Origin: JBDIAG01 sp047974565
GTDB taxonomy: Bacteria > Actinomycetota > Actinomycetes > Actinomycetales > CAWJMD01
Length of the DNA stretch: 64,000 nucleotides
Direction of reading: 5' to 3'
Assembly: GCA_047974565.1 (NCBI GenBank)
Contig: JBKECN010000089.1
Span: 1-64,000 of the forward strand
Both the position numbers and the translations under genes were made by a program. The notes under the pieces are model-generated. The model was not told the origin of the DNA. It did not search any database and saw only the letters and a program-made list of their open reading frames with translations. Numbering within the stretch: position 1 is the stretch's first letter; every line of letters begins with the position of its first letter. Positions 35,936-42,473 of the stretch are shown here, one piece after another.

Positions 35936-37961
35936 GCTCCTCGATCTCTGCCAGCCAGGCCGCCGGCGAGGCGTCGGAAGGCATCCGCCAGTCGCCCCGT
36001 GGGGACATCGTGCCTCCCGGGCTGACCTTGGGTCCGTTCGGCAGCGCCGAGCGCTTGAACTGACTGGCGAAGAAGCGCCGGGTGAAGACGACCAGCCACC
36101 GGCGGATGGTGGCCAGGTCGTACGCGACCCGTCGTTCGGCCTCGATCCCGGTGGGCCACTCGCCTTCGTCCGCGTCCCGCCACGCGTGCCAGGCCAGGAA
36201 GGCGATCTTCGAGGGCCGGTAGCCGCGACGCAACACGTGAAAGAGCGTGAAGTCCTGCAAGGCATACGGTCCGACGCTGTCCTCGGTGGCCTGCGGACGT
36301 TCTCCGTCCCTGGTCGGCACCAGTTCGGGGGTGATCTCCCCGGCGAGGATGTCGGTGAGCACCTGCGCAGTCCGCTCCCCGAACTGGCCGGACGAGATCA
36401 CCCAGCGGATCAGATGCTGGATGAGGGTCTTGGGCACTCCGGCGTTGACGTTGTAGTGAGACATCTGGTCGCCGACCCCGTAGGTGCACCAGCCCAGCGC
36501 CAACTCGGACAGGTCACCGGTGCCCAGCACGATGCCGCCGCGATGATTGGCAAGGCGGAACAGGTAGTCGGTACGCAGCCCGGCCTGGACGTTCTCGAAA
36601 GTGATGTCGTACACCTGCTCACCCTCGGAGTAGGGGTGGCCGATGTCGTTGAGCATCTGCCGGGCGGCCGCGGTGATGTCGAGCACCTCGAAGGTCACCC
36701 CCAGCGAGGTGGCCAGGGCCGTCGCGTAGCCCTTGGTGGTCTCCCCGGTGGCGAAGCCCGGCATGGTGAAGGCGTGGATGTCGCTGCGTGGGCGGCCGAG
36801 GCGATCCATCGCCTTCGCGGCGACGATCAGGGCGTGGGTGGAATCCAGTCCGCCCGATACCCCGATGATCACCTTCGGGTGACCGATCGCCTCCAACCGA
36901 CGTTCCAGACCGCTGACTTGGATGTTGTATGCCTCGTAGCAGTCCTGGGCGAGCCGGGCAGCGTCGTCGGGCACGAACGGGAACCGGTCGACCTTGCGGC
37001 GTAGGCCCAGATCGCCCGAGGGCGGGTCGAGTTCGAAGTCGATCGTGCGGAAGTCGCGGATTCGGGTGTCGTGGGTACGGCGGTTGTCGTCGAAGGTGCC
37101 CTGGCGCAGCCGTTGTTGCTGGAGCCGGTCCAGATCGACATCGGCGAGGGTGATCACCGGGCTCGAGGCGAAGCGCTCACCCTCGGCCAACCGGTCGCCA
37201 CACTCGTAGATCATCGTCTGTCCGTCCCAGGACAGGTCCGTGGTGGACTCACCCTGCCCGGCAGCGGCGTAGACGTAGGCGGCCAGGCACCGCGAGGAGG
37301 CACTGCGCACATGCAGCCTCCGGTCGTCGGCCCGCGCGATGGTGATCGGCGAACCGGACGGGTTGGCCAGCACCGTGGCCCCGGCCAGGGCGGCTTCGGC
37401 GCTGGGCGGCACCGGTACCCACATGTCCTCGCAGATCTCCACATGCAGGTTCAGGCCCGGCACGTCCGTCGCGGAGAAGATGAGGTCCGGGCCGAGGGGC
37501 ACCTCGGCGTCGGCCAGTCGGATCGTGGCACCGCGCCGGTCGTCACCGGGGGCGAAGTGCCGGCGCTCGTAGAACTCCCGGTAGGTGGGCAGGTACGACT
37601 TGGGCGCGACCCCGAGGATCCGGCCCGCCTGCATCACCACCGCACAGTTGAGCACCCGGGTGCGATGCCGCAGCGGTGCCCCCACGACCAGCACGGTGCG
37701 CAGGTGCGCGGTGCGCCGCGCCAACTCCACGACGGCCTCCTGCGCGGCGTCCAGCAGGGGATCCTGCAGCAGCAGGTCGTCGATGGCGTACCCGCTCAGG
37801 CACAGTTCTGAGAAGACCGCGATCGCCGCGCCCGCCTGGTGGCACTCCTGGGCAAGGTCAGCGACGGTGGCGAGGTTGGTGCGCGGGTCGGCGGTGGCCA
37901 CCGGCGCGGTGCAGGCCGCGATCCGGGCGAAGCCCTGCGCATAGATGTTGGCGAAGTCCAC
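35919..37961 (-). CDS. nadE: Glutamine-dependent NAD+ synthetase
   Basis: 680 residues from GTG 37961, almost exactly the length of the two-domain actinobacterial enzyme. The N-terminal nitrilase-type glutaminase domain shows the Glu-Lys-Cys triad in FSELCLSGY, APKSYLPTY and VEICEDMWVP. It passes ammonia to the C-terminal synthetase domain, which amidates deamido-NAD+ using ATP; the P-loop is IIGVSGGLDST and further conserved parts are TGDLSELALGWCTYG and SHYNVNAG. The C-terminal SQFKRSALPNGPKV is typical. A CACACT hexamer 6 nt before the GTG may mark a leaderless promoter. It diverges from the DUF3017 gene across 67 bp. Confidence 0.96.
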   Translation of the reverse strand: MDFANIYAQGFARIAACTAPVATADPRTNLATVADLAQECHQAGAAIAVFSELCLSGYAIDDLLLQDPLLDAAQEAVVELARRTAHLRTVLVVGAPLRHRTRVLNCAVVMQAGRILGVAPKSYLPTYREFYERRHFAPGDDRRGATIRLADAEVPLGPDLIFSATDVPGLNLHVEICEDMWVPVPPSAEAALAGATVLANPSGSPITIARADDRRLHVRSASSRCLAAYVYAAAGQGESTTDLSWDGQTMIYECGDRLAEGERFASSPVITLADVDLDRLQQQRLRQGTFDDNRRTHDTRIRDFRTIDFELDPPSGDLGLRRKVDRFPFVPDDAARLAQDCYEAYNIQVSGLERRLEAIGHPKVIIGVSGGLDSTHALIVAAKAMDRLGRPRSDIHAFTMPGFATGETTKGYATALATSLGVTFEVLDITAAARQMLNDIGHPYSEGEQVYDITFENVQAGLRTDYLFRLANHRGGIVLGTGDLSELALGWCTYGVGDQMSHYNVNAGVPKTLIQHLIRWVISSGQFGERTAQVLTDILAGEITPELVPTRDGERPQATEDSVGPYALQDFTLFHVLRRGYRPSKIAFLAWHAWRDADEGEWPTGIEAERRVAYDLATIRRWLVVFTRRFFASQFKRSALPNGPKVSPGGTMSPRGDWRMPSDASPAAWLAEIEERVPPT

Positions 37962-38016
37962 GACGAGAGTGTGCCAGTCATCGCCCGACCTGCCGGTGCG
38001 CGGGCGATCCACGCGC

Positions 38017-38022
38017 TAGCGT
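38017..38022 (+). promoter_or_regulatory. -10 hexamer TAGCGT before the DUF3017 gene
   Basis: TAGCGT is followed by 6 nt and the GTG at 38029, with no Shine-Dalgarno sequence. Confidence 0.35.
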
Positions 38023-38028
38023 GGACGG

Positions 38029-38310
38029 GTGAGCCAGGCAGACCTCAACCCCACGCCGTCCAGCGGCTGGTTCGTGCTCCTGGTCGCCGTGGTGGTCGCC
38101 GTGGCGATGACCGGGTGGTTCTGGGGCTCCACCCAGGCCGGCTACCTGTTCGCGGCCGTCTTCGCCGCGCTCGGCATCGCCAGGCTGGTGTCCCCGCCGG
38201 TGCTGCTCGGCCCGCTCGTGGTGCGCACCCGGATGCTGGACGTGGCCATGTGCCTGGGCCAGGCGGTGGCCCTCGGCCTCATCACCTACGCGCTACCCAC
38301 CTACGGCTGA
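38029..38310 (+). CDS. Small DUF3017-family membrane protein
   Basis: 93 residues from GTG 38029, with three hydrophobic segments (FVLLVAVVVAVAMTGWFW, AGYLFAAVFAALGIARLV, AMCLGQAVALGLITYAL). The motif GPLVVRTRMLDVA between segments 2 and 3 fits DUF3017 proteins. In many actinobacteria the DUF3017 gene sits between folD and mdh. Here folD and mdh are at 57 and 52 kb and this gene is beside nadE, so the usual trio has been broken up. Function unknown. Confidence 0.72.
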   Translation: MSQADLNPTPSSGWFVLLVAVVVAVAMTGWFWGSTQAGYLFAAVFAALGIARLVSPPVLLGPLVVRTRMLDVAMCLGQAVALGLITYALPTYG

Positions 38311-38365
38311 CACTCGCTGACGGCTGATCCTCGCCCACGTTGGTCCTCACCTACGTTGTCCTCAC

Positions 38366-38884
38366 CTACGACTGGGTCGCCTCGGAGCGCTTCGGCGTCG
38401 TGTCGAGGCGCCCGGCTCGACGCAGGCGCTGCCGGGCCGTGCTGGACCCGGCACCCACCCGTTGCACCCCGACAGCCTTGCCGAGGCCGAAGTCGGGCAT
38501 GTCGAGGTAGACCACCTCGTAGTTTCCCGGGGTCGCCCGGTAGGTCTCGTGCCACACCCCGACAACGGGATCTGCGCCCACGCTGCGCATGAAGATTCGC
38601 CACGGCTCGGCGTGTGGGGCGTCGGGATCGGCGGCGAAGCGCTGCAGGTGCTCGGGGCTGCGCCAGTAGGAGAGCATCAGGGTGGTGCGGCCGAACCACT
38701 CCTCGTGGCCGAGCAGCCCCGCCTCGGGAGTGCGCTCCAAGTAGGCGAGCATCCGGGTGAAGGCCCGCGCCACCGGCACCCACTGGTCCACCCGCCACGG
38801 CTTGCGCACCCGCATGCCGATGAGAAAGACCGTCACGTCGTCGGAACCGGACACCGTGTACCGGCCCAGGTTCATCGCAGTCAT
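38366..38884 (-). CDS. DUF4188 (monooxygenase-like) protein
   Basis: 172 residues from ATG 38884, with GGTGAGG 5 nt upstream. The sequence VFLIGMRVRKPWRVDQWVPV and the TTLMLSYWRSPEHLQRFA segment match the DUF4188 family, which has a dimeric alpha-beta barrel fold related to antibiotic monooxygenases and phenylacetaldoxime dehydratase. GVWHETYRATPGNYEVVYLD is the other conserved block. No function is proven for this family. It diverges from a TetR gene across 69 bp, which suggests control by that regulator. Confidence 0.8.
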   Translation of the reverse strand: MTAMNLGRYTVSGSDDVTVFLIGMRVRKPWRVDQWVPVARAFTRMLAYLERTPEAGLLGHEEWFGRTTLMLSYWRSPEHLQRFAADPDAPHAEPWRIFMRSVGADPVVGVWHETYRATPGNYEVVYLDMPDFGLGKAVGVQRVGAGSSTARQRLRRAGRLDTTPKRSEATQS

Positions 38885-38900
38885 TGACCCTCACCTTTCC

Positions 38901-38930
38901 GAAACGATGTTATAAAACAATGTTATCGAA
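38901..38930. promoter_or_regulatory. AT-rich divergent operator with direct ATGTTAT repeats
   Basis: ATGTTAT occurs at 38907-38913 and 38920-38926, one helical turn plus about 2.5 bp apart, around TTATAA. CGAT and ATCG flank the pair as an outer inverted repeat. It sits between the divergent DUF4188 and TetR genes and is a good candidate for the TetR binding site and the -10 region. Confidence 0.55.
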
Positions 38931-38953
38931 CACCGTCATGAAATAGTTGTCAA

Positions 38954-39652
38954 GTGGCCCGCCCCCCGCTCTATGACGACGATCTACGCCGGAGTCTGCT
39001 CGACGAGACCGCGCGGGCGCTGGCCGAGGGTGGCGTGGACGCCGTCTCGCTGCGGTCGGTGGCCTCCGCCGCCGGCACCTCGACCAATGCGGTGTACGCG
39101 CTCTTCGGATCCAAGGCCACCCTGGTCGATGCCGTTGTCCGCGAAGCCAACTCGAGCCTGGCCGACGCCCTGGAAGCGACCCCGACGACGCCGGACCCCG
39201 TCGCCGACCTGCTCGAGTTGGGCGCGGCGTACCGTCGCTGGGCACTGGCTCACCCGGTGCTCTATGAGGTGATGTTCGGTTCGCGCGTGCCGGTCGTCGG
39301 GCAGGCCTGCGCGGTCACGGGCAACGGGCCGTCGATGACGGCGGGTGGGCTGCCGGAGGCCTCGGGTGAGGGCGAGGAGCCGGCGGCGATTGCGGCGTTG
39401 GTGCGGATGCTCGCCCGGGCGCTGGATGCAGGCGTGCTGCACGGGCGGCTGGAGGATGCGGTGATGTCCTTCTGGGCGGGTGTGCACGGGATGGTCAGCC
39501 TGGAGTTGTCGGGCCGCCTGGCGATCCGCGGGATGCTGGCCGGCGTTGCCGAAGCAGCCGCGCCGGCCGGCGATCCTTGGGCGAGTGCCTCGCCGGACGA
39601 TGACGCCTGCTATGCCACGCACCTGGAGTCGATCATCCAGGGCTGGCGCTGA
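38954..39652 (+). CDS. TetR-family transcriptional regulator
   Basis: 232 residues from GTG 38954. The N-terminal helix-turn-helix is clear (TARALAEGGVDAVSLRSVAS, AAGTSTNAVYALFGSKATLV). The C-terminal ligand domain (TetR_C WHG-like: YRRWALAHPVLYEVMFGSRV) is typical of regulators with hydrophobic ligands. It probably represses the divergent DUF4188 gene and itself through the AT-rich site between them. The inducer is unknown. Confidence 0.87.
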   Translation: MARPPLYDDDLRRSLLDETARALAEGGVDAVSLRSVASAAGTSTNAVYALFGSKATLVDAVVREANSSLADALEATPTTPDPVADLLELGAAYRRWALAHPVLYEVMFGSRVPVVGQACAVTGNGPSMTAGGLPEASGEGEEPAAIAALVRMLARALDAGVLHGRLEDAVMSFWAGVHGMVSLELSGRLAIRGMLAGVAEAAAPAGDPWASASPDDDACYATHLESIIQGWR

Positions 39653-40082
39653 GGCCTGGCCAAACCGGCAATGGTGGGACCAACGAGATGTCACCCCGGT
39701 GACCAGGCGCGGCCGCCGACGACGCTAGACGCGACCCTGCGCGATCAGTGGTGACCAGGGCACAGATTGCCGCCCCAGGGCTTCCCCGTGGTGATGGTGT
39801 GCCCCGATCGGCGGTGGAAGAGCCCTCCTCGCCTGTGCTTGACACGTCGAGCGCGGTGGCTGGTCACTTTCGGTGATCATCAAATCCCTTCCTCATTCAC
39901 CCAGCCGGGCACGCCCGACCGGGGGACCTATCGCCCGGTGACTCTGGTTCATCACTCGTTCGGCTGACCCGTTTTCCGCATCACGATCACTCTGTGTGAT
40001 CGTAGTTTCTCGTCCGCAGCGTCGCCGGCGTCTCATCGTCAGGTCCTGCGCGCGGAGGTGAGATCGACCCGGGGGAGGGTTC
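39653..40082. other. Intergenic region upstream of the MoxR operon
   Basis: 430 bp without a credible gene. It holds a perfect TTGACA (39839-39844) with no good -10 at 17 bp, and an inverted repeat ACGATCAC-N5-GTGATCGT (39983-40003), 80 bp before the moxR start, that may be an operator. Confidence 0.4.
39983..40003. promoter_or_regulatory. Inverted repeat ACGATCAC-N5-GTGATCGT upstream of moxR
   Basis: 8-bp perfect arms with loop TCTGT. Its position 80 bp before the operon suggests a regulator site; a hairpin in the leader is the alternative. Confidence 0.45.
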
Positions 40083-41033
40083 ATGAAGCACGTCGCAGAT
40101 CTGGCCGAGCGGATCACGGCCGCTGTCGCGGGGGTGATCAAAGGCAAGGACGAGCCGATCCGGATGGCCGTGATCGCCATGCTCTGCGAGGGGCACCTGC
40201 TGATCGAGGACGTTCCGGGCACCGGCAAGACCACCCTGGCCAGGGCGCTGGCGGCCACCTTCGACGGATCGTTCTCTCGGCTGCAGTTCACCGCCGACCT
40301 GCTCCCGGCCGATGTCACCGGTACCAGCGTGTTCGACGCCCGCACCAGCGATTTCACCTTCCGTCCTGGCCCGGTCTTCGCCAACGTGCTGCTGGCGGAC
40401 GAGATCAATCGGGCCGCCCCGAAGACGCAGGCGGCGCTGCTGGAGGCGATGGCCGAGCGGCAGGTGAGCAACGACGGCGAGTCCCTGCAACTCCCGCGTC
40501 CCTTCCTGGTGCTGGCCACTCAGAACCCCAGCGACACCGACGGCACCTACCCGTTGCCCAATGCTCAGCTCGACCGCTTCTGCCTTCGTCTGTCGATGGG
40601 GTATCCGGCCCCGGCCGACGAACTCGACGTGCTTGCCGGACGGCGATCCGCACTGGAGGACGTGCCCGCCGTCCTGGATGTGCCGACCTTGCGGACGGCC
40701 ATCGCCACGGTACGCACGGTCCGCGCCAGCGACGAACTGTGCTCGTACGTGGTCGCCTTGGCGAACGCCACACGCACCCATCCCGACCTCGCGCGAGGCG
40801 CTTCGACCCGGGCGGCGCTCACCCTGCTGGACACCTCCCGTGCCCGGGCGGCCTGCCTGGGACGGGACTTCGTCCTGCCCGAGGACATCAAAGCCATGGC
40901 CCCGGCGGTGCTGACCCACCGGCTGGTGCTCAGCTCCGACGCCCACCTGCGCGGCGCGAGCCTGACCAAGGTGCTCAGCGATCTGCTCACCCGGGTTGAG
41001 ATCCCCACCCGCTCAATGCGCATCGCCGGCTGA
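40083..41033 (+). CDS. MoxR-family AAA+ ATPase
   Basis: 316 residues from ATG 40083, with GGGGGAGGG upstream. Walker A is EDVPGTGKTTLARAL, Walker B is NVLLADEINRA with the MoxR signature PKTQAALLEAMAERQ, and sensor 1 is LATQNPSDTDGTYPLPNAQLDRF. MoxR proteins act as chaperone-like ATPases for maturation of partner proteins, often ones with VWA or DUF58 domains. It is the first gene of a four-gene operon: 3 nt separate it from the DUF58 gene, and the next two junctions overlap as ATGA. Confidence 0.93.
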   Translation: MKHVADLAERITAAVAGVIKGKDEPIRMAVIAMLCEGHLLIEDVPGTGKTTLARALAATFDGSFSRLQFTADLLPADVTGTSVFDARTSDFTFRPGPVFANVLLADEINRAAPKTQAALLEAMAERQVSNDGESLQLPRPFLVLATQNPSDTDGTYPLPNAQLDRFCLRLSMGYPAPADELDVLAGRRSALEDVPAVLDVPTLRTAIATVRTVRASDELCSYVVALANATRTHPDLARGASTRAALTLLDTSRARAACLGRDFVLPEDIKAMAPAVLTHRLVLSSDAHLRGASLTKVLSDLLTRVEIPTRSMRIAG

Positions 41034-41036
41034 ACC

Positions 41037-42473
41037 GTGGCGGTCAAGGCAACCAAAACAGGGCTTGCGGTGGGGGTGGGGTCGGTGCTGCTCGTGGCGG
41101 CGGCACTCGGCGGCGGCAGCCGAGCGGTGCTGGCCGTCGGAGCGGTCGGCCTGGGCCTGCTCGCCCTCACCGGACTGCTCGCCACCCGGCCGGCCCGCCT
41201 CGAGGTCAGCCGCAGCGTGCCCACCACCGGGATCGGCTGCGGCGAGGAACTCGCCGTCTCGCTGGTGCTGCACAACCGGTCGCGCCTGCCGTTGGCGACG
41301 GGTGCGGTCGAGACCGCCGGCTACCTGGACGAGACCCGTCCGGCAATCGTGGCGGAGTTGCCCGCCGTCCTGCCCTCCTGCCGGGCTACGGTGACCTACC
41401 GGGTGCCCGCCACCCGGCGTGGCCGGCTCCGGCTGGGTCCGGTGCGCCTTCGTGGGGACGTCTACGGTCTGTGGCGGGCCGCTGGTGGCACCTGCCGACA
41501 GGACGATCTGCTCATCACGGTGCGTCCCCGGGTCCATCCACTGCCCGAGCTGGGCGGCGCGGGATCCCCGGACATCGACGGCCGGATCCTCACCCAGCAG
41601 GCAGGGGCCACGCAGGCCTTCCACAGCCTGCGCGACTACGTGCCCGGCGACGATCCCCGCTCCATCCACTGGCGCTCAAGCGCGCGACACGGCGAACTCG
41701 TCGTGCGGCACACGGTGCAGGTGCACACCCAGCGACTGCACCTGGCCATGGACACCAGGGCGGGGAGTTACCCGCACATCGGCACATCGACCGGACGACG
41801 CGCCTTCGAGGACGCCGTGGAACTGCTCGCCAGTGTCGCGGTCGCCGCGGTGCGGGCCGGATGGCAGGTCACCCTGACCACGGCCGGCGGCGTGCACGTG
41901 GAGTTGGGCGCGCTGGCGGACGTGTCGGCTGCCCTCGATCTCCTCGCGCTGGTCGAGCCGGACGCCAGCCTCGGCCTCGGCGAACTGGTGGACCGCATCC
42001 CGATGCGGGACGAGGTGCTCGTCATCACCGGCACCGGAGCCGACCCGACGAGCATGTCGGTGGTCTTCGCGGCTCATCGTCGCGCCTTGCTCTTGGCGAT
42101 GTCGACCGGATCGGACGCCCCCTCCGCCCCTTCAGCTGCTCGCAGCGGCCGGGGGATGTCGCGTTCGGCCGTGTCCTCTGGCGCCCTGTCCTCTGGCGCG
42201 TCCTCTGGTGGCGCTGTGTCCTCTGGCGCTGTGTCCTCGGGTGGCGCCGGTGCTGGCGCTGTGTCCTCGGGTGGCGCCGGTGCCGGCGCTGTGTCCTCTG
42301 GTGGCGCCGGCTTGCCGGGGAGCCGTCCGGGACCCCAGTCCACCGATGACGAGCCCGGCGAGGCTCCCGATCCGGGCGGGGCATCGATCCTGATGGGTCC
42401 CTCGACGGTACGCGCGGTAGGCGGGGTAGAGGCCGGCCTGACCGCCTGGCTGACGTGGGCGTCCTCGCGATGA
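41037..42473 (+). CDS. DUF58 protein with N-terminal membrane anchor and Ser/Gly/Ala-rich tail
   Basis: 478 residues from GTG 41037, 3 nt after moxR. Two hydrophobic segments (residues ~8-55) are followed by a beta-rich region and the DUF58 signature FHSLRDYVPGDDPRSIHW near residue 200, then a VWA-like part (LAMDTRAGSY, LLASVAVAAVRAGWQVTL). Residues ~360-460 are a low-complexity SSGGAGAGAVSSG-type insertion that most relatives lack. DUF58 proteins are usual MoxR partners and the cluster is generally linked to the cell envelope. The stop codon overlaps the next start. Confidence 0.88.
   Translation: MAVKATKTGLAVGVGSVLLVAAALGGGSRAVLAVGAVGLGLLALTGLLATRPARLEVSRSVPTTGIGCGEELAVSLVLHNRSRLPLATGAVETAGYLDETRPAIVAELPAVLPSCRATVTYRVPATRRGRLRLGPVRLRGDVYGLWRAAGGTCRQDDLLITVRPRVHPLPELGGAGSPDIDGRILTQQAGATQAFHSLRDYVPGDDPRSIHWRSSARHGELVVRHTVQVHTQRLHLAMDTRAGSYPHIGTSTGRRAFEDAVELLASVAVAAVRAGWQVTLTTAGGVHVELGALADVSAALDLLALVEPDASLGLGELVDRIPMRDEVLVITGTGADPTSMSVVFAAHRRALLLAMSTGSDAPSAPSAARSGRGMSRSAVSSGALSSGASSGGAVSSGAVSSGGAGAGAVSSGGAGAGAVSSGGAGLPGSRPGPQSTDDEPGEAPDPGGASILMGPSTVRAVGGVEAGLTAWLTWASSR
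42168..42310 (+). repeat. 30-bp tandem repeats within the DUF58 gene
   Basis: GTGTCCTCGGGTGGCGCCGG plus TG(C/T)(T/C)GGCGCT is present at 42231-42260 and 42261-42290, with a partial copy at 42291-42310 and shorter related units from 42168. It encodes the AVSSGGAGAG tail and is probably length-variable. Confidence 0.8.
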
